A stretch of DNA of 64,000 nt from Mesodorylaimus sp. YZB2_4 (GCA_030248295.1 JASANH010000143.1:1-64000); one strand, 5' to 3'; positions 1 through 11,902 are shown, numbered from the stretch's first letter. Program-made: numbers and translations. Notes: generated by a model not told the origin, from the sequence alone.

Positions 1-1035
1 TCGTTAGGTCTTGTATCAATTTGGTCTATGGAGGGAGGTTTTAATGTTAGATGATCTTAACTACAGAATGACACATTTGGACAAATGGAATACTGCAAAG
101 ATTTTGTCAAAGTTTTGATCAAGGTGCCCTATTTTTGTTGAGTCATGATAATTGGGGCGGCATCTTGGGTTTGCTGCAGTAGGAATGACGAAATTGTTAT
201 GCAAGCTAGTTTGTTTGATGTATTTGCCATTTGTTTAATTTGAATTTCAGTTTTGATTTAAGAGGTAGGTTATTACGAGGTGTTCTTGGTGGAAGCTGTT
301 TTGGTATGGAACGAGCAGTGTGTTGTGCGATTAGCGCATTTTTAATTTGACATGAACAAGTGCCTTAATGCCAAAGTGATGTTTTATTTTTATTTTTGTC
401 ATTGATCTAATTTGAACAAATATACTCAGTGGAAAATAAGGAGAGCATATTTCGCGGGAGAGGGGCTAGATCGAACTGGCGGCAGCGACCCTGCTAGTCT
501 CCGAGGCACTTGCATTTGGCTGTGCTGAGCGTGCTTACGATATTCGAACAGACTGCCCGAAAGTGCTTGGGGGAGATAAGTGTTTTACGAGTCTCCTGTT
601 TAGGTTGGTAATGGCCTCGCTGGTGCTCACAGGCAGTCACGCTTGCAATTAAGAGCAACTTGGTCTTTCCAGTTTACTCGAGTCCTGCGATCATGCGATC
701 AGGTTGTAATAAACGACCGATAAGCAAGATGGTGAGGGGCTTATAAGAAAGGAGAGACTGCGAGCTAGCAGGGGTGGCTGGTGGCACGTGGGTGGATCCT
801 TCGGTCTGACGTCCTAAATTTGAGACATGTCCTAGATGGTTGTGAAAGTGACCCCTGGTCCTCGAGTGGTCAGTTTAGGATGGACAGATTTAGTGCACCA
901 GACCCTCTTATGTGTGCACACGTCAAAGAGGGGGGCGCAGACTGAAGTCGTCCCTCGGCCAAGTGACTGTGGGCAGTGCCAAATTGAGTTGCCTTTCCTG
1001 TCTAGCGAGATGGTTATGTTCACACTTTTGTATCC
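1..1035. other. upstream region, no recognised gene
   Basis: I see no supported coding exon here. Short open frames exist but resemble no family I know. The right edge ends in a pyrimidine-rich TTTTCAG acceptor (ending at 1042), so part of this stretch may be a 5'UTR intron or the outron of the SLC17 gene that starts at 1062. Confidence 0.5.
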
Positions 1036-1061
1036 TTTTCAGGCTCGCTGTAGTGGCCAAG

Positions 1062-2926
1062 ATGAGTTCACCATCCAAGCCCATCGAAGTTGAGATGCCG
1101 ACGGAGGCATTGGTGGGCAAACCCTACCGTTTTTACCCGTCTGTCAGGCTGCTCATGTTCCTGCTGGTGCTTGTGGGGTGCACAATGTTGGGCGGTGGTT
1201 TCGCAGCCTTTAACTTCGGTGTTGTGTGCATGGTAAACGAGACAGCGGCTGACGGAGAGGAGTGGAATTGGAACGACACCAAGTGCGGCAAGCCAGAGGG
1301 TAGATCGGAAAAAGAGGTGCTGACCAAGAACGGCTACAATGGCGAGTTCGCGTGGGACAGGGCCACTCAGGCCAGCCTCATAGCCGCCTATTCATTCGGG
1401 GCCATTGTATTCAATCTGCCCAGTGGTCTACTCGCCGATCGATATGGATCAAAGATTCTATTTGGCGCCAGTGTGCTTATCAGTGCCGTTTCAAATGCTC
1501 TCACACCCGTAGCGGCCTATGCGGGTGTATCGTGGATGTTTGCGGCCAGAGTATTGCAAGGTGAGACAGTCAGGAGTCAGGGTCACGGGGCTACATTGAA
1601 CTGTATACTGTGCAATATAACCATGGACCAGGTCTGAAGTACCTGTGCTGCTGTGAAGATTTCATCAGTCAGCCCAGCCCAGTACATCACAGTGGTAGTA
1701 GAATTTTCACAGAGGCCGCTTCTATTCTGTTCTGTGACTGAGCCCCAGCTGTGATTCGTGGGTCAGTTGACAGACAACCCATTGAGTACAGCACCATCAC
1801 ACGTTGAGGAGGGATATGCCGTGACCTCTCACTCACTAACTGTACCAGATAGCGCACTTGGCGAGACTAAATCTGTCTCTGTTTAGGTATTGGTGGTGGG
1901 ATGGCGTGGCCACCGATCCTCTCGATGGTCTCCAGATGGGGCACCCCAGCCGAGACGGGCATGCTCATAGCCCTGGGCGCCACAGGCTACCAAGTTGGTC
2001 CCCTGATAGCCATGGCCACGTCCGGTCTCATCTGCAACAGCAGCTATCGCTGGCCCTTGATTTACTACCTATGGGCGGGCCTGAGCGGCCTCTTCCTCGT
2101 GCTCTGGTGGTTGGTCTACACCGACGACCCCAAACAGTGCCGATTCATCAGCCAAGCCGAGCTGGACTACGTCGAGAAGCATCAAATGAGGAAGGCGAGT
2201 GCGGCCAAACAGAGCCTGCTCGACGTGCCGTGGAAAGCCCTGCTGACCTCGCCGTGTGTCCTGGCCACCTACGCGTGCCAGTTCTGTGCGACCTGGGCTA
2301 ACTTTTACATCGGTGAGTTCATGCCCACCTACAGCAAGGAGGTACTTCGCTTCGACGTGCACAACAACGGGTTCACTTCGGCCCTGCCTGCCCTCATGCA
2401 GGTGGTGTCACGAACGATCGTGGGCCCGCTGGCCGACCGTATCTCCTTCGGAGGTCGATCCAAGACATTCAGTATCAAAGTATTCACGTGCGTTTGTACA
2501 TTCATGCCATGCCTGTGCTTCTTCCTGTTAGCTTTCCTCGACTGCCGACACGCTGCCCTGGCCGTCGCCTCGTTCAGCCTGGCCTCGGCCTGCTTGTCCA
2601 TGAGCGTGGTGGGCTACCTCCGAGGGGGCGTCCTGGTGGCTGCTCGATACGCTGGTGTCATCGGCTCCATTGGGAACATGTCGGCCTATGCGGGTGGTAT
2701 CATCATGCCCTACGTGACTGGTGCCATGGTCACACACCAGACCGTGACCGAGTGGAGAGGCACGCTCTTCCTGACCGCCGCGGTCCTGGCCATCAGCGGC
2801 ACCCAGTACACCATTTTTGGATCGGCCCAGGAACAGGCTTGGGCTGCCGAGAAGAAGGCACCAACGCACAAGGTGTTCGCCGTGAACGGCAAGGACGGAC
2901 TGGACACTGTCCGCGATCCCCAGTGA
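1062..2926 (+). CDS. SLC17-type anion/phosphate transporter (MFS), paralog 1
   Basis: Two exons, 1062-1560 and 1887-2926, with a GTGAGA donor and a TTTAG acceptor. The join keeps phase 1 across Leu-Gln^Gly and gives 512 aa. The product looks like a 12-helix major facilitator of the SLC17 family (sialin, vesicular glutamate and Na/phosphate transporters). These proteins move organic anions or phosphate across plasma or vesicle membranes. Seen: a short cytosolic N-terminus, TM1, an extracellular loop with NET and NDT glycosylation sequons, the MFS loop 2-3 motif (LADRYGSK), then the family-typical SRWGTP and TDDPK segments. The start is the first ATG in frame, 19 nt after a TTTTCAG acceptor (1036-1042). 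The same intron position occurs in the inverted paralog at 14.05-15.84 kb. The substrate cannot be read from sequence. Confidence 0.9.
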
Positions 2927-2963
2927 CAACGTCCTTTCATATGTACTGTGTACTGAGCATTGC

Positions 2964-2980
2964 TTTATTCACACAATAAA
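2964..2980. promoter_or_regulatory. back-to-back poly(A) signals on both strands
   Basis: AATAAA at 2975-2980 on + lies 49 bases after the SLC17 stop. TTTATT at 2964-2969 is AATAAA on the minus strand, downstream of the MTFR1 stop at 3130. The two convergent genes therefore seem to end in the same 17 bases (tttattcacacaataaa), with overlapping 3' ends. Confidence 0.6.
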
Positions 2981-3129
2981 GGTCAAAACGTGCACCATTC
3001 TGGTCCATAATACCAACATCGCAGTTCATACTTACAAACACCAAATCATAGAGAGCGTGATTAGTGAGTCTGCAAAGGCAAGATTCCAAGGTTACGATAC
3101 AATATACAATACTTCATCGATGCAAAAGT

Positions 3130-3650
3130 TCAGAAATCCTCATTTTCGCTTTGCACCAGTTGAGGGGTCGACATTGACAGGCGAGACATGCGATTGATGG
3201 AGACCTGGTGATAAACAGGAACATCAGACAGGCCTGTTAAACGCAGATTGGCCATAAACTGATAATGACCCGATTCAATATGCAAAGCAAGCTCAGAACA
3301 GTAGTCAACATAGTTGTGTGATAAACAACATCGCTGACTGGGTATCCAAGGTAGTGTAGACCCTCCCCCTAAAAAATTTTTGAAAAATTTTGTAAAGGGG
3401 GGGGCCCCCTCTTTTTCCCCCCCCCCCCCACCCCCCCCCGGGGGGGGGGGGCCCGGCCCCCCCCCCGGGGGGCCCCCCCCCCCCCCCTTTTTTTTGGGGG
3501 AAAAAAAATTTTTTTAACACGCCCCCCCCCCCCCCCCCCGCGGGGCGGGGGGGGGGCGCCGCCCCTTTTTTTTCCCCCCCCCACACAGAAAAAATAAATT
3601 TTTTATAATAAAAAAAAAAAAACCCAATTTTTTAGGAAGGAGGGAAAAAA

Positions 3651-3701
<51 letters not shown>

Positions 3702-5488
3702 CGCCCCCCCCCCCCCCCCCCCCCCCCCCGAGGAGAAGAAACCCCCCCCCCCCCACGGGGGGGACGCGGGGGGGGTGATAAACAAGGACTTCCATGGGAA
3801 AGACGAGGAAGGAAAACTTGGTTTTTGTTTGTGATAAAATGACAAAAAAATTGGCTGTCTCCCCACCCAGCCGGAGACAAAGTTCAAAAGAAATCCCAAA
3901 CAAGACCCCAATTACCTTCCGCCAATCGCCATCTTCCGACGGTGTACCAACTGGAGTATCATCAAAACTAGAATTCCACTCGTCCTCTCCTCGACATTCG
4001 GATCCTCTCTGTGGACTTTGATCACCATTGAGGCCAGCAAATTTCTTGCGTAAAGCTTCGGCAATCAAGGACCCGTGATCAATGTTTTGGCCAGACCTGC
4101 GACCAGCGGTACTGTTGCTATTAGACGATCGTCGACGCCTGAACGGAGTGCCGCCAGGAGACCTGAACAATAGACAATATTTTTAAAAAGCCGAAAGTTT
4201 AACCCAAATAAGTATGCTTCTTACTTCGTAAACGGTACTGGCTTCAACTTGGTCTTTGCCGCGGTGATATCTTTCAATACGTCCATCATATTAGGCACGG
4301 CTATCGTCTGATCCTGAGATGGTTGAATGTCGGCATCCAGGTTCTTGGTATTCTGAACGGCACGGAATCGTGGTGCAGCCGTTGGTGGCAGCGGAGGTGG
4401 TGGTGGCGGCGGCGGCGGTGGAGGAATTGGAATCAAACCCGATGTTGATGGCTCTGGGGGAGGACTACTACGAGAACTGCTGCTGGTCCGTTCCTCATGA
4501 TGTTTGGTAATTTGCATTAATTGCTCCCTTAATCGGGCTAATTCGTTCTCTAAGGTTAATAGGCGTTGCTTGTCTTGTTCGTTTTGCATAACCGTAGGAG
4601 CTGGGGCAGAAGAGAAGACTTTCGGTCGAATATCGGACGAAGGAGACACTGTGGGACATGTCGGGCACCCGTAGTACTCCCAGCGATGTATGATGCCAGG
4701 TTCCGGCTCGTTAACAGCAGCTAGTTCATTCACATCGGCCAACGTGAACGAATCGATGTTACTTTCGTATCCAGAGGTCGTGCTTAATAAAGCGTACTTA
4801 AAAAAAACGGAAGTTAGAAATGCCAGCTACGAACCATCTTGGAATAAATATCTAAGCCTGACAGTGCGCGGAAAGGATAAAGGTGCGCGGCAGGGAACCA
4901 GGAAGGTGAACAGACACAAGATAAAGTGTAAATCACATGGCACTCACATGAACGCAAACACGACCATGAGCGGCAACTGGTAAGAGCTCAGCTGCAGCAC
5001 GAACCAATGAAACATGTTCGCCAACGACCTGTTCCGATAAAACCGTATATGGCACGCTAATGACACGTCGCAGCTTTTCGATCGGGATCGCAGAGAGCTG
5101 AAACGGATGACACTAAGATTTTTAAGTAGCTACCTGCTTTGGGCTTTGCAAACTGGGATGGACTAGCCCATTAACGCCAAGCCACAAAACATGGCATATA
5201 GTCAATTTCGAAGTTGATACCTACTGCGACTTCCCGGGGGGGGGGGGGGGGGGAAGTAGGTACTTAGTAAGGTAAACCCGGCCATGGATCCATGCCAAAT
5301 TTCACACCAAAATAAATAAATGCACATACCAAGCTACGCGACTTCACTTTTACAACATCCATGGCCGTGTCCAATAAACCGACCATATTTTCCATAGTAT
5401 CCAAATTGCTGCGGATCGTTTCACTGTGGTCCCCATCTCGATCCATTTCCATGTTGAGTAGAGAATTATTCATCTCGGAAGCTTCCAT
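3130..5488 (-). CDS. MTFR1: mitochondrial fission regulator 1/2-like protein (MTFR family)
   Basis: Five exons on minus: 5488-5330, 5097-4948, 4796-4225, 4162-3916 and 3204-3130. All joins keep frame and give about 400 aa. Recognised by the family layout: a FTLADVNELA segment in the N-terminal half, a coiled coil with Leu/Glu/Arg repeats (LENELARLREQL), a run of prolines, then MMDVLKDITAAKTKLKPV and RSPGGTP-like and LIAEALRKKFA segments. In vertebrates MTFR1/MTFR2/MTFR1L act at mitochondria and promote fission or tune respiration. The start ATG at 5488 gives a short acidic leader. The last exon (25 codons) lies beyond an intron that contains the homopolymer mosaic at 3361-3760, so that intron's true length is unreliable. 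It starts head to head with the ferrochelatase-like gene. Recognised from memory of the family, so the symbol is at family level. Confidence 0.82.
3361..3770. repeat. homopolymer mosaic, probable sequencing/assembly artefact
   Basis: Long runs of C, G, T and A follow each other here, including about 50 A in a row near 3651-3699 and C/G runs of 10-30. Open frames across it are only poly-Pro, poly-Gly and poly-Phe. It lies within the last intron of the MTFR gene (3205-3915). This looks like a low-quality or collapsed segment rather than natural sequence. Confidence 0.7.
5236..5253. repeat. poly-G tract (18 G)
   Basis: A perfect run of 18 G in the first intron of the MTFR gene. Similar poly-C or poly-G runs of 12-16 bases occur at 13491-13506, 35711-35722, 42694-42709 and 44336-44350. 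Confidence 0.8.
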
Positions 5489-6052
5489 TATTTAAAAAGA
5501 CAAAAAAAGCAAGAAAGACAGCAATTTAATTCACTTGGATCAATAAAAAAATCGACGGAAAATTGATTTTAGCAAGCAAAGAGCTGGTGGAGCCAGTCTA
5601 GTAGCCTTTTTGATTTGATCGTTTCAAAAGACGCGCACTCCTGCTGTACACAAGTATTGGTAAAGTAAAGTTCCGGATCATTAAGAAGCGAGAATAAATA
5701 ACGGAGCCAATTTAAATTCCAACCTCTGCTGTTTTTTAAAGGGCTTTATTACTAGATTCTGTAGTACCTATTTTGACGTGAATTGATTTCGAGAACCAAC
5801 AGGATCAAAGCGAGTGTGAGATAGGATACCTCAAATCTGATCCACATTTTTATTTGATGTGCTGGGGTTACTGTAATCCGGGCGCTCTCCACATTTCCCA
5901 AGTCGAAACAAGCAATCTAGGTCGAGGCGAACGATTCAACCAGACCAGAAAACTCGTCGAGTCTCACGTTCAGTTCATCAGCGGTCCCCCATGACACGAT
6001 TGCTTTAATCGGCAAGTGTGCGTAAAGTTTTGATTTGTGCTACGATCGGAAC
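5489..6052. promoter_or_regulatory. divergent intergenic region between MTFR1 and ferrochelatase-like gene
   Basis: About 560 bases separate the two divergent start codons (5488 on minus, about 6053 on plus). It presumably holds both promoters. I see no clear TATA box or repeated operator-like motif. Confidence 0.4.
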
Positions 6053-8070
6053 ATGTTCATCTTTCGGACACGGCCCCATGTTTCGAAAACAGTGACCAGT
6101 GGTCACCATAGTGCTCGACGATCGCTGGCATATTTCACTAGCCCCGCGACAAGGACAGAACCGAGGTAGGGCCCGTTCCACTGCCAGGCTCGCACAGCTG
6201 TTTAGCAGTGTTTTTCATTTCGAGGACTGGTGTAACAGCAGTTCTCTTCTTGCACCATGGCGAACCAAGTACTGCCAACGAAGCGGTCGAGTATCGCGTT
6301 GATCGAGCAATCTCCTTTTACGCTTTACCACGTTTCTTCAAAGAGTGAGTAAATTCATAAGTTGGGTCATTATGTTTCTGCGTGCTTGCAGCCGGTACAT
6401 TTTGGAGGCTGCATATGTGTGAAGCTAGCCGCTGACTGCAGGCATACAGACTCATTTTGATACAATACCCACGCAAGCTTATTTAGCTGGTAGACCTTTG
6501 CATGCGTTAAGATGGTCTCCAACGATTTTTGCTAATTGCATAAAAAGTTTCCCCAACATAAGTACCGTACTATTTTCTAGATTCGATACGTTCTTACACC
6601 AGTTTCTGCCTTTTTAGATACCTCATGAAACTAGCTGAGAAACGGAATCTCCGAAGACGATTGGAGCCTTATTTCAAAACACCAAGTCAGTTGGCGGAGA
6701 CGCACAAGAAACAAGGAGCGGCACTGGAAGTGGCATTGCAACAGCTGCTGCCTGAGTTAGGTAAGTTTTTATACGAAACCTATTTCGTGTAATGTGACTG
6801 ATGCAATAACATTCGGGTTTTCGATCACTCTAGGTCCCTATAAATGTTATACCGGATATTTGTGGGCAGAACCGAGGATCAATCAGGTTATGGACGATAT
6901 GCGAAGGTTCAGGCTTTCCACTTTTATGCCCGCTTTTACTACCAAGTTGAAACTCGATTTCTGTTTTTAGGGATTCCGTATCTCGAGTCTTTGTCTTCCC
7001 ACAGTACCCGCACTATTGGTGTTTCCAAAGTGGATTGTGCATAAATGAACTTGGCCAACAGCAAAAGTCAGTCATATTTCGTTGGACTGTTTTTGTTGGA
7101 CCAATTTTTGGCTATGTTTAGGCAAAAGACAAGCGCTATTGAAGGGAGGCGGCTGTACTATCGATATTGGGGATCAAAGTGGGAAATCGAAAAGGATCGA
7201 GCATCAGATCGAGAGCCTCGAGCTGTCGAGTGGAGTCTTATCGATCGGTGGCCGGCCCATCCTGCATTGACGGACGTAATTGAGTGCGATCCTTTAATGA
7301 ACTAGAAATACATGTTATTCCTTTAGGCATACTCACAGTTGATTAAACGTGAACTGGCTCACTTTCCCTACGACGTCCAGCACGAAACGGCCATACTCTT
7401 CTGTGCTCCCTATTGGGTAAGTTACAAAATCTATCGATTGCGCTGGTTGACCTGTCCAAGAATGAGCTAGCTCTTCGTGTTGCAGAGGATTGCTCTTTGA
7501 TATGCAGAGACGACTTCCTTTCGTTTAGAGATTCTATGACGCCGCTGACTACAGACGCGAAGTGGCGGCCACATGCCTACGAATCAGCGAAGCCCTTGGG
7601 CACCGACATCCGTACAAGCTCGCTTGGTTCAACAGTTGGGCACAGTGGCCGATCCCATTGACCGGACTGCTGAACGGGGGACAACACGGTCTGAGCAGAT
7701 CATTGTCCAATTTCGTACAGGCTGGTCGGACAAACGTGCTACTCGTACCATTGCCGTACACGGCACCTAGTATCGATACGGAAGCTGTTTTGAAGGCGGT
7801 GTGCACGAAAGACGTGCTGAGGAAGGTAAGCGGCACTAGCATAATGGTGGGACAATGCGGTAAGTACTGATAACTTTCTAGACGGGAATTCACCACGCAC
7901 GATTCGTTCGACCTCCCGGAGATGATTCCACTTTTATTCACGGCCTGGCCGAGATTGTCAAGAATCATTACTTAAACGACAGTCGGACATCGTCCCAGTT
8001 TTCGATACGATGTCGCAAGTGCGTGTGGCCTGCGTGCGACGAGAGTAGGCGGGTGTTCGGTACTCAATAG
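6053..8070 (+). CDS. ferrochelatase-like protein lacking catalytic residues, with [2Fe-2S] cysteines
   Basis: Nine plus-strand exons: 6053-6165 (tentative), 6198-6344, 6618-6760, 6834-6906, 6971-7066, 7122-7275, 7327-7416, 7529-7825 and 7882-8070, about 433 aa. All joins keep frame, but the first needs a 32-nt intron. Homology to ferrochelatase (last step of haem synthesis, inner mitochondrial membrane) is clear: LFLHHGEPST, FPQYPHYWC, WSLIDRWPAHP, AILFCAP, NVLLVPLPYTAPSIDT, and a C-terminal CRKCVWPAC that matches the CxxCx4C of animal [2Fe-2S] ferrochelatases. The fourth cluster Cys (YWC) is kept. The catalytic His of FSAHSLP is Pro (FCAPYW), the DHIET Glu is Asp and its preceding His is Ser, and the FRY segment reads YLW. 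The product is therefore probably not an active ferrochelatase. The first 37 residues are Arg/Ser-rich without early acidic residues, like a mitochondrial presequence. Confidence 0.85.
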
Positions 8071-8586
8071 GCAATCGTTGAGCGGAGTCAATGTCTGCTT
8101 TGTTACCCTTCTTGCACGCTATGTACGCAGGAGTCGTGATATTCAGGAAGCTAGTCTGTATCTGTGCACTACGTGAGACTGCCATCGTAGTTATTCATTG
8201 ATCAAAATAGGCTAATGAGGCTAGAATGATCAAGGTCAGGTAGTGTCCAGCTCGTATTTTTCTATACTTTTTTAGAATATATTCAAGGACTCATTTTTGT
8301 GCCTTTTGTACACAAGGCGTTTTAGCTTTATGGCTTGAACGGTTGTTGTTTGCAGTATTACCGATGCACTGTGTCGCAACTGCACCTTGGATGTTTGTAT
8401 TTCATTGTTTTTTCTGGTCACTGTGCGGGCAGAGGGTGATGAAAAGCCAGTGCCGAAGTAAAAGCTGGTGGTGGAAGGGTCGTAGATGTGTGTGCATGCA
8501 TGACCGTTGTACTTTTTCGCGTGGTGGAACTAAACGGGATGTGGGGGTGGAGTATTGCCGTATTCGTTTCAGACCAGCCTGGGAAA
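8071..8586. other. intergenic / 5'UTR region
   Basis: There is no recognised coding exon. A GTTTCAG acceptor ends at 8572, 14 nt before the start of the next gene, so this may contain a 5'UTR intron or an outron. Confidence 0.45.
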
Positions 8587-10842
8587 ATGATGAAAGCCGT
8601 GCGTTGTTTTGCTCCAGGTGGGCCAGAGAATCTGAGCATTGTTCAAATGGCCATACCCGAATTGAAGGCGGGTGAAGTTCTTCTGAAGGTTCAAGCCAGT
8701 GCGGTCAATCGAGCCGATATTAATCAGGTGTCCAAGCTAGCTTTGGGTAGTTTAATCTGGCTTGTTGCGAATGGATGGTGTTTCAGAGGCAAGGCTCGTA
8801 CCCTCCCCCGCCAGGAGTGACGGATGTTCTGGGCTTGGAGGCCAGTGGTCGGATTCATGCTGTTGGATCAGGTTGTGCGGGGAAGTGGAAGGTGGGCGAC
8901 TATGCTATGGCCTTGGTCCCTGGCGGTGGCTTTGCGGAGTATGTGGCTGTCAAGTAAGTCAGGAGTGCGGATGGGGGGAGGCCACAGCCACAGCGCAGCC
9001 GCTGAGGGCTGTTCACTGGTCTCTGAACGTTGATAAATTCCTGTCTGGTACCAGCAAAGCATACGGTGCCTTCATTGTGGTCTTTGATGTCCAAGGGTGT
9101 GAATACTCTTATGCACAGTGTATAGGCTGGATTCTCCTGCATTGGAGAGCGTACCGCGGGGAGCGGATGGTCTCCTAGTCGTAGGAGCCCGAGGCATCAA
9201 CCCGACGGGTTTCTGCTTCACCTGAAGGCGTATTGAGCGACCAACGAAAGTATTCGGCGGCAGTCAGGGTACCGCATACTGCTCCGCGTATAAGGCGGCC
9301 AGTTAAGTCAACTGAATACCCCAGTGTCTACCAAGTGACTGAAATCGGTAGAAATCCACGTGTTAGGTGGGCCTCTCTCGCACAGAGAGTAGGAGTCGTA
9401 TACCTTCTTTGGGGGCTCAGGTTGAAGGACTGGTCCTTGAACAACTTTTGTGCCCAAAAAGAGGATGTATCAAATCGAGCTGTGACTTTGCGTCTTTTTC
9501 AGAGAAACACACCTCCTACCAAAACCTGCTTCACTAACACCATTGCAAGCAGCTGGCATTCCAGAGGCGTGGTTAACTGCTTATCAGTTGCTAAGACAAG
9601 TTGGTAAGTTGACTGCAGTCCATACAGGCGTCAGTAGATCCATCGAGTCAAGACGGCGTACTCTTATAGCAAACATCCAACAGCGTGAGTCGGTTTTGAT
9701 TCACGCTGGGGCCAGTGGTGTGGGAACTGCGGCCATTCAGTTGGTGACACAGCTGTATTCTGGCACTGTCTTCGCTACAGCTGGAACAGATGAAAAGTTA
9801 CACTTTATGGCGAAACTGGGTGCCCAAAATGTGCTTAACTACAAAACGGGTGGATCGTTCGCGGAGTGGGTCAAGCAGGAAACTAAAGGTAAGCCCGTTC
9901 ATACTTTACCACGTCACTAGTCTCAGGTATGCTCACTCGAGGGTGAAGGGCCACATTGCACACGATAATTTACCCGACCGCTGCTTATTGCGCGCTTATA
10001 GCGTCATAAAACCCACCAGGCCACGGAGTGGGCCGTATAAGGGGAGTCGATGGGATAATCGGGGGCGCCAATTGCTTGTCGATTTGTCGTCTTGAGTGAG
10101 TCATGGTGGCTGCAGTCCTTAATTTAAGGTCGTGGTGTGGATGTGATATTGGATTGTGTGGGTGGTTCGTACTGGAATGAGAACAGTGACTGCATATCTG
10201 TGGACGGTCGTTGGGTGCTGTACGGCCTGATGGGAGGCAAGGATGTGAGTGGTGACATTCTGGCTCGGATACTACGAAAAAGGATTCAAATTCAGGGAAG
10301 CACGTTGAGAACCCGCAGCAACGAGGTGAGTCTGCAGTAAGAGTAGGAGTGCAGATAGAGATGAGGGGCAATGGCCTGCTCCTTTTTCTAAGCGACAGCA
10401 AACATGCAAGAATGGAAATGGTCTTTTTTGAGTCCCTACCCATTCTATTAGACCGCCTAAGACCCCTGTTCCTTCCACCTAGATGGTCTTCTAGTAGAAG
10501 ACTTGACAACAATACTGTACCTTCTGTTTAATGCAGGTAGTTTTGACATCATCTTAGCTGGACCAGCGGGTTCATGGAATTGTGCTGCTCAGTCATTATG
10601 TGATCAAACAAACTACTCTGCATGAGCTTTTTTGTTTTATCCTCTGCCTCTTTTAGTACAAAACGCAGCTTATCGAATCGTTCAACTCGGAGGTGCTGCC
10701 CCAGTTCGAGAATGGTCGGTTGATTCCCATCATCGACAAAATATTCCCTCTGGAAAAAGTCCCTGATGCACATCGGTACGTGGAACAGAACCTGAATGTG
10801 GGCAAGGTGATATTGGAAGTGGTTGGTGATAATCCGATATAA
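8587..10842 (+). CDS. TP53I3: PIG3-type NADPH quinone oxidoreductase (zeta-crystallin-like MDR)
   Basis: Six exons: 8587-8727, 8787-8953, 9503-9603, 9670-9888, 10129-10325 and 10657-10842, with frame kept throughout, 336 aa. It follows human TP53I3/PIG3 almost block by block: [62 protein letters not shown], the nucleotide-binding [36 protein letters not shown], and a C-terminal [13 protein letters not shown]. The enzyme reduces quinones with NADPH and lacks the zinc-binding cysteines of alcohol dehydrogenases. Length matches the family (about 332). Two in-frame ATGs (8587, 8590) could start it. Exon 6 begins directly after CTTTTAG. Its p53 regulation in vertebrates cannot be assumed here. Confidence 0.9.
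9926..9980. repeat. dispersed repeat fragment, copy 1
   Basis: The segment with CACTCGAGGGTGAA followed by CACATT and ACAC recurs at about 16845-16885 with the same order and spacing. It lies in intron 4 of the PIG3 gene. Confidence 0.45.
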
Positions 10843-11902
10843 ATAAGGTATGAAGGCAATGGCGAGGATAATTTCTATGTTTAGGGTTTGATTACTTAGG
10901 AGACAAAAATGGATTATGGATAATGATTGGTAGGGGCTTGATTATAAGAATTTTAGGGATTCAGATCAGTGGAATCGGTGCAAAAAAACAATGATAAAGG
11001 ATAGACGTTGCTCGTACCTAATCGTGACCTTCCTCTCCTCATAGCACCCGCATTTCACCTTGCCAGGGTCGCCTGTCATCTTGGCCTATGACCGGCCACT
11101 TTCTTACGATTCCTTCCTGTTCGGTCTTCTTCAGTCTATGTGGCACTGTAGATTGACAGCGGCAGGTGCGGTGGGCAGCGTTCTTCATCGTATTTTATCA
11201 GTGCACTGGTTAACTGGTCCGCACCTTCCAGTCCAAGGTCAGACATGAGGTGAGAGCTCGCTTGAGGCCGAGTGACTGGTTTGGTTTGCAGGCATCAGTG
11301 GTACCTGGTATTGAGTTGCTGGTCTGAATTGCATTCTAGATAATTTGGGTGTAGGGCTTCCTGAACCTCCTTCACGACCGACACGTGCGGGCTCCTTGAG
11401 TTGTGAGTCTAAACAGAACTCCTGTGTGGTTGGTAAATAAACTATACACGAGGTATCGAGCATGGTGCGAGGGCTCGTTCCTGTGGTTTAGGCCTTTTTC
11501 TGGCTAGTCCCACTTCATCCTAAGGCGGCAAAGATTTCACAAATTAGCGGGTCTTTAAGTTTCTATTCGGGACCGCGTTGTAGTCTTACTCCTCTACCAG
11601 AAACCGAGTCTCATTGTTCGCGTTCTAACAAAGTACACACATAGCTGAGGGTGAGCCTTGTCACGGACTGCATAGATTCGGCGAAAGATTTTCACCAACC
11701 GGCGTATAGCAGATGTTTGAGTGATCAAAATCGTACCTGATAACTGGGCGATTTTTGCCAACGCGTTGCAGATCTCTAATCACATAATTAGTCACGATCA
11801 CAGCACGAAAGTACACAGAACAACAACCTGTTTGGGTAGTGAAACTCTCCTGGCATCCCAGCTTCGATATGCTAGTGTTAGGCTGGGTTCGGCGCCTGCG
11901 AA
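10843..11902. other. intergenic, nothing recognised
   Basis: About 1 kb. Open frames are short and without family resemblance. An A-rich stretch follows the PIG3 stop. Confidence 0.5.

Noticed and set aside
3305-3911. Glycine-, proline- and phenylalanine-rich open frames on minus
   Set aside because: They only translate the homopolymer mosaic and lie in an MTFR intron.
7549-7968. 139-codon minus-strand frame over the ferrochelatase-like exons
   Set aside because: Shadow of the plus-strand gene, with no family resemblance.
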